This document shows, piece after piece, positions 8,342 to 17,671 of a stretch of 64,000 nt of DNA. The notes beneath the pieces are model-generated. The model searched no databases. It was given only the letters and a program-made list of their open reading frames with translations, and had not been told where the DNA came from. The position numbers and the translations under genes were made by a program. Each line of letters opens with the position of its first letter. Positions within the stretch are counted from its first letter, which is position 1. Source of the DNA: Sutterella wadsworthensis (GTDB lineage: Bacteria; Pseudomonadota; Gammaproteobacteria; Burkholderiales; Burkholderiaceae_F). The stretch is from positions 1 through 64,000 of the forward strand of contig NZ_QNRV01000005.1 of the NCBI RefSeq assembly GCF_003315195.1, in the 5' to 3' direction.

Positions 8342-10660
8342 ATGCCTCTGCCTCCCGTCCGGGCAGTCTCGCTCTGCGTGGCTGCCGCCCTTGCGTTTAT
8401 TGCCGCTCAGGCTCGTGCGGATGCCGCGTCGTCGGCCGTACGCGTGAATCTTGAATCCGTCGATTCGCTCGACATAAAGCGAGCTCAGGCCGATGACGCC
8501 GCAAGCTTTGCCTCTGCCGAACGTATGGAAGGCTCCCTCGCTGACGAACTCGAACTCATAGGCAATGCCGAAGTGCGTCGAGGCGGCGCTGTGTTCACGG
8601 CTGACCGCATCACCTATCGACATGACACTGATGAAGTAACCGGCAAGGGAAATGCCCGCATCAGCCGTGCTGGAGCAAGCTTTTCGGGACCGAGCATGCG
8701 TTTTCGCATCACTTCACGAGAAGGCTCCATGGATGAGGCGGAGTGGGAGTACGCTCCGCGAAATGTACGTGGATGCGCGAAAAACATTCGCTTCTTGTCC
8801 GGCAACCGTACAACCTTCGAAGATGTTTCCTTTACAACCTGTAAGCGCGACGATGATTCGTGGTTCATTTCGATGAACGACCTTGAGATCGACGAATACG
8901 ATCTCACTGCTTCAGGCACCGGAGCCGTACTGCACTTCCAGAACGTTCCCATCTTCGCGTCGCCCTGGTTTGCATTTCCCATCAGCAACCAGCGTCGTTC
9001 GGGCTTCCTCACGCCTACTTACGGCATGAGCTCGACTCGCGGCGTCGATATCTCTATCCCTTATTACTTCAATATCGCGCCCAACTACGACTACACGCTT
9101 ACGCCTCGCGTCATGACCAAGCGCGGCGTCATGCTGGGCAATGAAGCACGATTTAAGTACGACGCATTTAACGCACAAGTCAACCTTGACTATTTGCCGA
9201 GCGACCGCACTACCAAAGAAAACCGTTGGAGTACGCGCATTCAGGCCGACTATCAACGTGACAAGCTGGGTGCCAACATCGACTACAACCGTGTATCCGA
9301 TGACGACTTTATTACGGACTTCTCCGGCAACATCCGCGAGTCGTCCGAATCAGTGCTGCCGCAGGATTACAGTCTGACCTGGACCGATACCTATTGGAAT
9401 TCGCTGCTGCGCGTTACTAAGAATCAAACGCTGAAGATTGACGGCGGCACAACGGTTGTTCCTTACGAACGTGTGCCGCAAATGGTTCTGAATGCCTATA
9501 ACAGCGACTTCCACGGCTTCGAGTTCACGACGACCGTTGACGCCACTCGTTTCACGCATCCCACACGTCTTGACGGCACACGTGTAGTGCTTGAGCAGAG
9601 TGCAAGCTATCCGCTGCGAGGCGCGGGGTGGTTCATTGTGCCGAAGGCCCAGATTCAAGGGGCCTGGTATCAGCTCAACAATCTCAGCCGCGACCACCAA
9701 TACACCGACAAGTCGCCGAGCTTCGTGGTGCCGACCTTCACGCTCGACTCCGGATTGGTATTTGAGCGCGACTCCCATTTCTTTGGCCGCGAGGCATATC
9801 AGACACTTGAACCGCGTATCTATTACGCCTACACCCCCTACCGCGATCAGAGCGATATTCCTATCTTTGACACGACTGTATCGGATCTTTCCTTTGCTTC
9901 GCTCTTCACGCCGAATCTCTACGCAGGCTATGACCGCGTATCGGAAGCCAATCAGCTCACTACCGTCATTTCTTCGCGCTGGATCGACAAAACTTCAGGA
10001 TTGGAGCTCTTTCGCGCCAGTGTGGGGCAGCGCCAATACTTCTCTGACCAAAACGTTCGCTTTCTCAACACGACGGAAGAAGCAAACTACTTCGGCAACA
10101 AGGACACTCCGCAAAGCAACGTGAGAAGCGACTTGCTCGCGAGCGTCGGTGCTCGCCTTACACAGTCCCTCACGGCATCAGCCTCTGCGCAGTATTCATC
10201 CTCACTCAACCGCATGATGAACGTGAAGACCGGTCTCGTCTGGCAGCCCAAGCGCCGCTCGACCATCGGTGTCTTTTATCGCTACAACTACTCTGCCGGC
10301 TCCGTAACGGACAGCACCTACGACGATAACATCAAGCAAGTTGACATCTCTGTACAGTGGCCGATCACAGAGCGTCTGTATGGTCTTTTGCGCTACAACT
10401 ACTCGCTTTACCAGAAAAAGCCGATTGAACTGATTGGCGGATTTGAATACCTGCACGACTGCTGGACACTGCGCTTTGCCGCCCAGCGTTACACCACGGC
10501 CTCGAATGAACAAGAGTCCAACTTCTTCTTACAACTCGAGCTCAATGGGCTCGGTAGCATTGGCATCAATCCCATTTCTGAACTGCGCCGCAACATCCGC
10601 GGCTACCAGACAACCGGTCCGCTTCCTACGACGGCAGATCCGTATGACTACTATGAATAA
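8342..10660 (+). CDS. lptD: LPS-assembly outer-membrane protein LptD
   Basis: A 772-residue precursor with a Sec signal (cleavage near ARA at about residue 26), a periplasmic beta-jellyroll (OstA-like, about 60-200) and a large C-terminal beta-barrel. LptD with LptE inserts LPS in the outer leaflet. Cysteines are seen at about residues 145, 167 and 707; E. coli LptD has two N-terminal and a paired C-terminal cysteine, so only one disulfide across the domains seems possible here. ATG 8342 directly precedes the signal sequence. The stop overlaps the beginning of surA, whose product chaperones LptD. Confidence 0.95.
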   Translation: MPLPPVRAVSLCVAAALAFIAAQARADAASSAVRVNLESVDSLDIKRAQADDAASFASAERMEGSLADELELIGNAEVRRGGAVFTADRITYRHDTDEVTGKGNARISRAGASFSGPSMRFRITSREGSMDEAEWEYAPRNVRGCAKNIRFLSGNRTTFEDVSFTTCKRDDDSWFISMNDLEIDEYDLTASGTGAVLHFQNVPIFASPWFAFPISNQRRSGFLTPTYGMSSTRGVDISIPYYFNIAPNYDYTLTPRVMTKRGVMLGNEARFKYDAFNAQVNLDYLPSDRTTKENRWSTRIQADYQRDKLGANIDYNRVSDDDFITDFSGNIRESSESVLPQDYSLTWTDTYWNSLLRVTKNQTLKIDGGTTVVPYERVPQMVLNAYNSDFHGFEFTTTVDATRFTHPTRLDGTRVVLEQSASYPLRGAGWFIVPKAQIQGAWYQLNNLSRDHQYTDKSPSFVVPTFTLDSGLVFERDSHFFGREAYQTLEPRIYYAYTPYRDQSDIPIFDTTVSDLSFASLFTPNLYAGYDRVSEANQLTTVISSRWIDKTSGLELFRASVGQRQYFSDQNVRFLNTTEEANYFGNKDTPQSNVRSDLLASVGARLTQSLTASASAQYSSSLNRMMNVKTGLVWQPKRRSTIGVFYRYNYSAGSVTDSTYDDNIKQVDISVQWPITERLYGLLRYNYSLYQKKPIELIGGFEYLHDCWTLRFAAQRYTTASNEQESNFFLQLELNGLGSIGINPISELRRNIRGYQTTGPLPTTADPYDYYE

Positions 10661-12035
10661 AGCATTCCTTTACGCCTTCACGCTCACAGCGCTTGCGTTG
10701 TCGGGCGCTTCCGTCCAGGCAGCAAGCATCATGGACAGCGTTCCTGCCACGCCGTCTGCCGGAGAACAAGCCCCTGCGGCATCCGGTGAACTCGACCGCA
10801 TCGTTGCCGTCGTCAACAATGACATCATCACGGAGCATGAGCTTGAGCAGCGCGTTCACACGGTGGCGATTAACCTGCGCCGCCAGAACATTCAGCTTCC
10901 AGCAATGGAGCTTCTGCGCGCTCAGGTACTCGAACGTCTCATCTCTGAACGTGCCATTTTGCAGCGCGCCCGACAAACAGGCATCCGCGTCGACGACCAG
11001 ATGGTAAACGCCTCTGTAGAACAAATTGCTCGACAGAACAATCTATCCATCGAGGAACTTCGTCAACGTCTGGCTGCTGACGGTGTCAACTTTGCCTCCT
11101 TCCGTAATGAAATTCGGGATGAAATCACCACACAGCGCCTGCGTGAACGTGAAGTAAACGAAAAAATTGACATCTCGGAAAGCGAAATCGACGCTTATCT
11201 TGCCGAGCAAGCCGGCATCAAGGGCGACGACAAGATGGAATATCACGTTGAGCATATTCTGCTGCCGGTAGAAACCCCTGCCGAAAATGACAGCGTGAAG
11301 ACCGCCGCGGAAAGTCTCGCTAAACGTGCACGCGACGGAGAAAACTTCTCATCGCTCGCAGCGAGCTTTTCGCGAGCCGACGATGCGATGAAGGGCGGCG
11401 ATCTCGGCTGGCGTTCTTTGAACGATCTGCCGGCTACTTTTGCAGAGGCGCTGCGCGCAAATTCCACCCCGGGTTCCGTCTACGTTGTCTCTTCGCAGCG
11501 TGCCTGGCACGTTTTCAAGCTCGAAGACAAACGCGACGGTGTTCAAGCGAAGTTAGGCGGCGGCCCTGTCGAACAGACCCATGCCCGCCACATTCTCATG
11601 TTCGTCAGCGATATCACGCCTGAAGGGGATGTGATCCGTCGTCTCAATGACATTAAGAATCGCGTGCAGTCGGGTGAAGCCGACTTCGCTACGATGGCTC
11701 GCCTGCACTCCGTAGACTCCACTGCTACGCGCGGCGGCGATCTCGGCTGGCTACAGCCCGGTGACACGGTGCCTGAGTTTGAAGGCGTAATGAATAAACT
11801 CAAGCCCGGTCAGATTTCCGATCCTATCCGCACGCCTTACGGCTACCATCTGATTCAAGTCGTTGAGCGCCGCACAGAAAAGGACGGCAATCCCGAACGC
11901 ATGCGCGTGGCGGCTCGCCAAGCTATTCGTCAAAAAAAGCTTGCCGAAGCCTCCTATGAATGGGAACGCGAACTGCGCGATCAGGCCTTTGTTGAAATCC
12001 GCGATCCACAGCTCAAAGACATGCTGCGCCGCTGA
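10653..12035 (+). CDS. surA: Periplasmic chaperone / peptidyl-prolyl isomerase SurA
   Basis: About 460 residues: a Sec signal ending near SVQA, the SurA N-terminal chaperone domain (about 40-180, beginning LDRIVAVVNNDIITEHEL), then two parvulin PpiC domains, each with the ADFATMAR/GGDLGW-type signature. It escorts outer-membrane barrels such as LptD to the Bam complex. The start is either ATG 10653 or an in-frame ATG 9 nt upstream; both overlap the lptD stop, so translation is coupled. No strong ribosome-binding site is visible, which fits coupling. Confidence 0.95.
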   Translation: MNKAFLYAFTLTALALSGASVQAASIMDSVPATPSAGEQAPAASGELDRIVAVVNNDIITEHELEQRVHTVAINLRRQNIQLPAMELLRAQVLERLISERAILQRARQTGIRVDDQMVNASVEQIARQNNLSIEELRQRLAADGVNFASFRNEIRDEITTQRLREREVNEKIDISESEIDAYLAEQAGIKGDDKMEYHVEHILLPVETPAENDSVKTAAESLAKRARDGENFSSLAASFSRADDAMKGGDLGWRSLNDLPATFAEALRANSTPGSVYVVSSQRAWHVFKLEDKRDGVQAKLGGGPVEQTHARHILMFVSDITPEGDVIRRLNDIKNRVQSGEADFATMARLHSVDSTATRGGDLGWLQPGDTVPEFEGVMNKLKPGQISDPIRTPYGYHLIQVVERRTEKDGNPERMRVAARQAIRQKKLAEASYEWERELRDQAFVEIRDPQLKDMLRR

Positions 12036-12066
12036 TCGACCGCCCGTCTGCTCGAAACACCATTGA

Positions 12067-12101
12067 AAACGGCGCTTTGCATCGACTGCTGAGCGCCGTT
12101 T
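12067..12101 (+). other. Hairpin between surA and pdxA
   Basis: The perfect 10-bp arms AAACGGCGCT/AGCGCCGTTT surround a 15-nt loop, 31 nt after the surA stop and just before the pdxA ribosome-binding site. Only a short TCAAATTT follows, not a U-tract. It probably acts as a partial terminator or RNA stabiliser within the lptD-surA-pdxA-rsmA unit. Confidence 0.5.
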
Positions 12102-12121
12102 CAAATTTGGGAGAATCTACA

Positions 12122-13084
12122 ATGACGAAGCTCGTCATCACCACTGGGGAACCCGCCGGCATTGGTCCAGAAGTGTCCGTAAAGGCCGCTTGGAAATCGA
12201 CGGCCCCCATCATTCTTGTGGGTGACCGTGAAATGCTCCTCAGGCAAGCTGTGCAGCTTGGACTGTCCGCCGAGCCGCCTGCGAACATTTCGTTTGAACA
12301 TGTTCCTCTTGGGACAACGGTGCATGCGGGGGTTCTCGACGTGCGCAACAGCCCCTATGTACTTGAAACGCTGCGTCGTGCACATCAGATCTGCGTTTCA
12401 AGCACTGATGCGGCCGTTGTTACCGCCCCAGTGCAAAAAAGCATCCTCTCGGAAGCCGGTGAAGCATTTACCGGCCACACTGAATTTTTTGAGCATCTTG
12501 CCGGCGTCAAACGTGTCGTGATGATGCTCACCTCTTCGCCTCGTCAGAATGCGCTCAAGGTGGCACTTGCTACCACCCATCTGCCGCTCAGAGACGTGGC
12601 TGATGCAATTACACCGAAAGTACTCGATGAGGTGCTCGCCATTCTCAAACGTGCGCTTGTTCGAGACTTCGGTATTGCGCACCCTGTCATTGCAGTCGCC
12701 GGGCTCAATCCGCACGCAGGTGAATCCGGCCACATGGGGCGAGAAGAAATTGAAGTGATCACCCCCGCGCTCGAACGAGCAAAGGCACCGGGATTTGACA
12801 TTGTTGGCCCGCTTCCTGCCGATACCATCTTCGTTCCCGGCAAAATGGAACGTTGGGACGCAGTTCTCTGCATGTACCATGATCAGGGACTTCCCGTTTT
12901 AAAGCATGTGGGCTTTGCCGAAGGCGTCAATGTCACGCTTGGTCTGCCTTACGTGCGCACCTCGGTAGACCACGGTACGGCGCTCGATATCGCCGGCCGC
13001 GGCATCGCCGACGCCCGCAGTATGACTGCGGCCCTTGAACTCGCTCAAACGCTTGCAGGCAATCGTGACGCAGCAATGGCTTGA
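12122..13084 (+). CDS. pdxA: 4-hydroxythreonine-4-phosphate dehydrogenase PdxA
   Basis: A 320-residue NAD-dependent enzyme of DXP-dependent pyridoxal phosphate synthesis. It shows TTGEPAGIGPE at the N-terminus and the metal-binding histidine motifs TGHTEFF, NPHAGESGHMG and MYHDQGL. Length is typical. The ATG at 12122 follows GGGAGA; the frame extends a little further upstream but without a site. The surA-pdxA-rsmA order matches enterics and other Proteobacteria. It overlaps the start of rsmA by about 20 nt. Confidence 0.96.
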   Translation: MTKLVITTGEPAGIGPEVSVKAAWKSTAPIILVGDREMLLRQAVQLGLSAEPPANISFEHVPLGTTVHAGVLDVRNSPYVLETLRRAHQICVSSTDAAVVTAPVQKSILSEAGEAFTGHTEFFEHLAGVKRVVMMLTSSPRQNALKVALATTHLPLRDVADAITPKVLDEVLAILKRALVRDFGIAHPVIAVAGLNPHAGESGHMGREEIEVITPALERAKAPGFDIVGPLPADTIFVPGKMERWDAVLCMYHDQGLPVLKHVGFAEGVNVTLGLPYVRTSVDHGTALDIAGRGIADARSMTAALELAQTLAGNRDAAMA

Positions 13085-13862
13085 AGGGCACCATGCCCGT
13101 AAACGATTCGGACAAAATTTTCTTCATGACCGGCATTGGATCGAACGGATCGCCCGCTCGATTGATCCCAAACCCGGCGATGAGCTGATTGAAATCGGCC
13201 CTGGACAGGCAGCACTCACTCGAGAAGTGGTAAGTCTTGCCGGTCATGAAACAGCGGTCGAGATCGACCGCGATCTTGCGGCGTTTCTGCGCACACAGTT
13301 CACACCCGAAGAACTCACACTCATTGAGGCCGATGCGCTTACCCTCGACTGGAAAACGGTTCTGCCCGGCAAGCGTCTGCGTGTGCTGGGGAACCTGCCT
13401 TACAACATATCGTCTCCGCTTCTTTTTGCCCTTTTACCCGCCGCGGGGCGCATCATAGACCAGCACTTTATGCTGCAAAAGGAAGTCGTCGACCGTATGA
13501 CTGCAGTGCCTGGCAGTAAGACCTACGGTCGTCTTTCTGTCATGCTCCAGTATCGCTACGTCATGCATAAGCTTTTTGACGTTCCGCCCGGCGCTTTCGT
13601 ACCCGCTCCGAAAGTCACCAGCTCAATAGTACGCATGGTGCCCAAACCCGTAGAAAATCTCCCTGCAGTTGACATGTCGGTCTTCAGCGAGATCGTAGCC
13701 GCAGCATTCCAGCAGCGCCGCAAGATGCTGCGCGGATCGCTTTCGGCTTTCCTTGATGAGTCGAGCATTATCTCTGCGGGAGTAGAACCCACGGCCCGTG
13801 CTGAAACACTATCAGTGGATGACTTCGTTCGGCTGGCTCGTGAAGCAGCTGTCCGCCGCTGA
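13065..13862 (+). CDS. rsmA: 16S rRNA dimethyladenosine transferase RsmA (KsgA)
   Basis: A 265-residue SAM-dependent methyltransferase that dimethylates two adjacent adenosines near the 3' end of 16S rRNA. Motifs: HHARKRFGQNFLHD at the N-terminus, SAM-binding IEIGPGQAALT, and the catalytic LGNLPYNIS. GTG 13065 gives the usual short lead before HHARKRFGQ; a TTG ten codons earlier is less likely. It overlaps pdxA and is followed by a hairpin facing a convergent gene. Confidence 0.95.
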   Translation: MTQQWLEGHHARKRFGQNFLHDRHWIERIARSIDPKPGDELIEIGPGQAALTREVVSLAGHETAVEIDRDLAAFLRTQFTPEELTLIEADALTLDWKTVLPGKRLRVLGNLPYNISSPLLFALLPAAGRIIDQHFMLQKEVVDRMTAVPGSKTYGRLSVMLQYRYVMHKLFDVPPGAFVPAPKVTSSIVRMVPKPVENLPAVDMSVFSEIVAAAFQQRRKMLRGSLSAFLDESSIISAGVEPTARAETLSVDDFVRLAREAAVRR

Positions 13863-13871
13863 ACTCTTAAA

Positions 13872-13904
13872 AACGGTTTGCCTGACTACATCGGGCAAAC
13901 CGTT
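13872..13904. terminator. Bidirectional hairpin between rsmA and the YgjP-type gene
   Basis: The perfect 11-bp arms AACGGTTTGCC/GGCAAACCGTT lie in the 52-nt space between two converging genes. On the minus strand the left flank supplies a short T-run (TTTTTAAGAG), so it may terminate both transcripts. Confidence 0.65.
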
Positions 13905-13914
13905 CGCATGGATG

Positions 13915-14646
13915 CTAGAGATCGTCCAACTTATCCGCAGCCTTCAACGTGCGCATGCTTTCATGGATCTGCACGGCACCAGGATAAATCCGCTCCACCT
14001 CCGCCCAAAAGCGCGGAGAATGATTAAATTCCTTCAAGTGCGCCAGTTCATGGGCAATCACATATTCGATCTCTGTATCTGACCGAGCGATAAGGCGCCA
14101 GGACAAACGTATCGTATCTCGTGATGTGCAGCTGCCCCACCTTGTTTTGGCGCTCGACAACCGCCAAACGACAGGCAGCTTTGGCGCAGTTTCAATGACG
14201 CGCATCCAGCAGTCGTTGATAACCCGCCAGGCATATTTCTTCAGGGCCAAGGCCAGCGCCATCTTCACGGCGTCCTCATCAGCCCCTTTAGGCACCTTGA
14301 GCCAAACCTCCGTACGATCTCCCACCTTCATGATGACAGAGCGCTCCTGACCAAGGACAAGCACGGCCTGTCCGCCGCGGTAAGGAATAACACCGCCATC
14401 GCAATAACGACTGGCCGGAACGCCTTCAGCCGGCAAGTGTGCGAGCACCCAATCTGCATGCTCCTTCAGCACGGCCTCAACTCGCCGTTTCGTTGTACTC
14501 GGCGGACAACGAACTTCAACGCGTCCCGTCCAATAAATACTGATGGACTTTCGTCGGGGATTAGCCACCGTGACATAGGGGACCTGACGCCCGTTCAAGC
14601 TAACCGATGATGCATGAGGCAGCTGACGCTGCAGCGAAGCGCTCAT
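13915..14646 (-). CDS. YgjP-type (DUF45) metal-dependent hydrolase
   Basis: A 243-residue protein of the YgjP/UTP-pyrophosphatase-like M48-related family. The zinc signature HELAHLKEFNHSPRFW is near the C-terminus (about residues 205-220), with a preceding RWGSC motif typical of the group. No signal peptide is seen, so it is cytoplasmic. Substrate is unknown; the family resembles small zinc proteases. It follows plsC by 15 nt on the same strand, an arrangement I recall from other Burkholderiales. Confidence 0.85.
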   Translation of the reverse strand: MSASLQRQLPHASSVSLNGRQVPYVTVANPRRKSISIYWTGRVEVRCPPSTTKRRVEAVLKEHADWVLAHLPAEGVPASRYCDGGVIPYRGGQAVLVLGQERSVIMKVGDRTEVWLKVPKGADEDAVKMALALALKKYAWRVINDCWMRVIETAPKLPVVWRLSSAKTRWGSCTSRDTIRLSWRLIARSDTEIEYVIAHELAHLKEFNHSPRFWAEVERIYPGAVQIHESMRTLKAADKLDDL

Positions 14647-14661
14647 TTCCTGAGGGATCTC

Positions 14662-15399
14662 CTAGTGCCCCGCATGCTGCGGCATGGCGTTCACGCGCCC
14701 TTCAATCCAAGCTTCCACTTCTGCAGTGACCGTATGCGGATCGCGCCCTTTGGTTTCAATCAGTGGTCCAATCTCAACATCAATGACGCCCGGACATTTA
14801 CCAACACTGTTTTTCGGCCAGCAAATCGCTGCATTATGTGCAATGGGCAAAATCGGCAGACCGGCCGAACACGCAAAACGTGCGCCTCCCGTTTTCCAGC
14901 GAACATGTTCCCCCATCGGCACACGTGTGCCTTCAGGAAACAGTGTCACCCACCAACCGCGCTTTTCGAATTCGGGACCACGACGCATGAATTGTTCAAA
15001 AGCCTGTCGTCCTTTGCTGCGGTCAATAGCCATCATGTTCATGCTTGCAAGCGCCCAACCTAAACAAGGAATCCAATGAAGCGACTTCTTATAGATAAAG
15101 CACGGCGGATGCTTTAGAAAAGCACCCAGCCAAAACGGATCCCATGCCGACTGATGCTTTACGAGCACTACACAGGGAATGTCAGGCATGTTCTCCATCC
15201 CCTTAGCTCGCCATCGAACTCCGCAAATAACATCGAGCAACTTCAGAACGCATTTCGCCCAAGGCCGGCAAACTGCCTCGTAGCGACGCTCATAGCTCAT
15301 GAACGGCCAGGAGCATAAAAGCAGCACTGTCAGGACGATGATCGAAATCGCCAGGAAAAAGTAAAAGATCCAACCTCGAAGATTGTTGGCGAAGGTCAC
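14662..15399 (-). CDS. plsC: 1-acyl-sn-glycerol-3-phosphate acyltransferase (PlsC family)
   Basis: A 245-residue membrane-associated acyltransferase making phosphatidic acid from lysophosphatidic acid. It has one or two N-terminal hydrophobic segments (about 10-35), the catalytic HQSAWDP (HX4D) and the FPEGTR substrate motif. The start is GTG at 15399 with AAAGGAT upstream. A second, more distant PlsC-family gene lies at 36866-37714, so which is the housekeeping enzyme is open. It follows glyS at 156 nt, in the spot where Burkholderia carries gmhB; here gmhB sits in the heptose cluster instead. Confidence 0.85.
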   Translation of the reverse strand: MTFANNLRGWIFYFFLAISIIVLTVLLLCSWPFMSYERRYEAVCRPWAKCVLKLLDVICGVRWRAKGMENMPDIPCVVLVKHQSAWDPFWLGAFLKHPPCFIYKKSLHWIPCLGWALASMNMMAIDRSKGRQAFEQFMRRGPEFEKRGWWVTLFPEGTRVPMGEHVRWKTGGARFACSAGLPILPIAHNAAICWPKNSVGKCPGVIDVEIGPLIETKGRDPHTVTAEVEAWIEGRVNAMPQHAGH

Positions 15400-15455
15400 T
15401 TTGGCAATCCTTTTTCAAAAGTATCCAGTCGAACTTTTCTAGATCCAGAAGCGGC

Positions 15456-15521
15456 GCGGGCCCGCATCGCCGATCCGATGACCTCTCTTTGGGAAAGTCT
15501 GAGGATGCGGCAGGCGGGCCC
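15456..15521 (-). other. GC-rich inverted repeats between glyS and plsC
   Basis: CCGCATC and GATGCGG, and GGGCCCGC and GCGGGCCC, form overlapping complementary pairs across about 65 nt; the left part is itself the palindrome GCGGGCCCGC. It could be a structured intercistronic RNA or a weak terminator after glyS. There is no U-tract. Confidence 0.3.
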
Positions 15522-15555
15522 TGCTGTCGATGTCAAAAAAGCAGATCGAGCAGCG

Positions 15556-17646
15556 TTACTTAGCCAGGCGAGAAATTTCCGCCACAGCGTTCATAACGCC
15601 ATAAAGACGCTTAAGCAATGCCAGACGATTAGCGCGGAGCGCGGGATCCTCTGCATTCACCATTACTGTTTCAAAGAAAGCGTCGACCGGCGAACGCAGC
15701 GCAGCGATCGTAACGAGCATATCTTCAAAGCGGCCTTCAGCGTAGAGTGCTTCAGCAGCAGGTTCAACGGCGCGGAGTTCTTCGAAAAGATTCTTTTCAG
15801 CGGCCTCCTGAAGCAGCGCCGGATCAATCTTTTCACTTACCTCACCCTCAACTTTCTTGAGGATATTACCGATGCGCTTGTTGGCAGCCGTAAGCGCCTC
15901 TGCTTCCGGCAGATCCATAAAGGCACGCACGGCGCCGATGCGCTTCGGAATGTCGGCGAGCTTGTCAAGCCGCTTTGCAAGAACAGCATCAGCTTCCTGT
16001 GCCGTGGCGCCGCGCTCACGAAGCATGACGCGCAAACGATCGGCGAAGAACGTGAGCAGTTCCTGTCGATTATCGACGACGCCGGCAACATCCTTTTCGG
16101 CTTCCCAAGCAGCATCAATGAGAGCTGGCAGGCTCACATCAAGCTCCTTCTCAATGAGCATGCGCAACACGCCCAGAGCGTGGCGGCGCAATGCAAACGG
16201 ATCCTTTTCGCCCGTCGGGAGCTGACCGATGCCAAAGAGACCAATCAACGTCTCGAGCTTATCGGCAAGTGCCACGGCAAGGCTCACAGATGTCGACGGA
16301 AGCGCATCCCCCGCATAACGCGGCTGATAGTGCTCACGGATTGCAAGCGCAACATCCTTGGGCTCTTTGTCGTTTTCGGCATAGTACTCGCCCATAATGC
16401 CTTGCAGTTCAGGGAACTCACCCACCATCAAAGTCCGGAGGTCGGCCTTGGCAAGCATGGCAGCACGATCCGCTTCGGTCTTGTTGGCGCCGAGCAGGGC
16501 TGCCGCGGCCGCCGCAATGCGGCGAACACGAAGCATGCGCTCATACTGGCTGCCGAGCTTATTGTGGTAAACGACATGACGCAGACCCTCAACACGGCTT
16601 TCCAACGTGTGCATGCGGTCCTGATCATAGAAGAACTTCGCGTCCGCAAGACGAGCACGAACCACACGAGCATTGCCTTCGGAAATGGCCTTGCCGCCGT
16701 CTTTGGCAATGAGCTGAGAAACGAGCAGGAAGCGGTTCATCAGCTTGCCGCTGCGATCCTCAAGTGCAAAGTACTTCTGGTTGAGCTGCATCGTAAGAAT
16801 GAGACATTCTTGCGGAACCGCGAGAAATTCGCTTTCAAACTGGCTCTCATAAATCACCGGCCATTCCGTAAGCGCGGTAACTTCTTCCAGAAGGTCTTCA
16901 GGCATGATCGCTTCGGCATCAAGCGCAGCTGCGCGGCGCTTGAGCTCAGCTTCGATCACTGCACGGCGTTCATCGTAGCAAGGCATGACAAACGCAGCCT
17001 TCATCTGCTCAACATAGCTGTCGGCATTTTCAATGGCAATCGGCTCGCTCGTATGGAAGCGATGGCCGCGCGTCAGACGACCAGACTTCAGGCCGAAGAG
17101 TTCGACCGGTACAATTTCTGTACCCAAAAGCGCCGTCAGATGACGCACCGGACGCACGAAGGAAACTGTCGTTACACCGTCCGCGAGCTGATAGGTCATC
17201 ACCTTGGGAATCGGCAGATGCTTCACAGCATATTCGAGCGCATGCTGAAGTCCTGAGGCCAGCTCAACACCCTGACGCACGCCTTCGTAATAAAGCTGTT
17301 CGTTCTTGCCGTCATCAACGCGCTCCAGATCCGTGACTGCACAGTTGATGCCGAGAGCCGCCATCTTCTTAACGAGTGCCGGCGTCGCCTGACCGTCTGC
17401 GCCGATACCCACCTTAACGGGCACGAGTTTTTGGCGGAACGTTTCGTCCGGACTCTTGGCAAGCACATCCGTAATGTGCACAGCCAGACGGCGCGGAGCG
17501 CCGTAGGCGGTAGCCACGCTGCTGTCGGCAAGGAAATGCGCATCAGCCAAACTCTTGCGAACACCTTCGGCAAAAGCTTCCGAAAGCTTGCGCAGCGCCT
17601 TCGGCGGAAGCTCTTCAGTCTGAAGTTCAACGAGAAGATTCGTCAT
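15556..17646 (-). CDS. glyS: Glycine-tRNA ligase beta subunit
   Basis: A 696-residue subunit of the bacterial (alpha-beta)2 glycyl-tRNA synthetase. It starts MTNLLVELQTEELPPKAL, the hallmark N-terminus of GlyS, and contains the HD-like and C-terminal anticodon-binding DALR-type regions of the family. Length matches the usual 690-700. ATG 17646 has GGAG 9 nt upstream; an ATG five codons earlier is possible but poorly spaced. It lies 25 nt after glyQ, the standard operon order. Confidence 0.97.
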   Translation of the reverse strand: MTNLLVELQTEELPPKALRKLSEAFAEGVRKSLADAHFLADSSVATAYGAPRRLAVHITDVLAKSPDETFRQKLVPVKVGIGADGQATPALVKKMAALGINCAVTDLERVDDGKNEQLYYEGVRQGVELASGLQHALEYAVKHLPIPKVMTYQLADGVTTVSFVRPVRHLTALLGTEIVPVELFGLKSGRLTRGHRFHTSEPIAIENADSYVEQMKAAFVMPCYDERRAVIEAELKRRAAALDAEAIMPEDLLEEVTALTEWPVIYESQFESEFLAVPQECLILTMQLNQKYFALEDRSGKLMNRFLLVSQLIAKDGGKAISEGNARVVRARLADAKFFYDQDRMHTLESRVEGLRHVVYHNKLGSQYERMLRVRRIAAAAAALLGANKTEADRAAMLAKADLRTLMVGEFPELQGIMGEYYAENDKEPKDVALAIREHYQPRYAGDALPSTSVSLAVALADKLETLIGLFGIGQLPTGEKDPFALRRHALGVLRMLIEKELDVSLPALIDAAWEAEKDVAGVVDNRQELLTFFADRLRVMLRERGATAQEADAVLAKRLDKLADIPKRIGAVRAFMDLPEAEALTAANKRIGNILKKVEGEVSEKIDPALLQEAAEKNLFEELRAVEPAAEALYAEGRFEDMLVTIAALRSPVDAFFETVMVNAEDPALRANRLALLKRLYGVMNAVAEISRLAK

Positions 17647-17671
17647 TTTATTTTTCTCCATCCCTTGCGTT

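Noticed and set aside
15478-17256. Long plus-strand open frame (592 codons) opposite glyS
   Set aside because: Antisense shadow of glyS produced by the codon bias of GC-rich DNA; composition is not protein-like.
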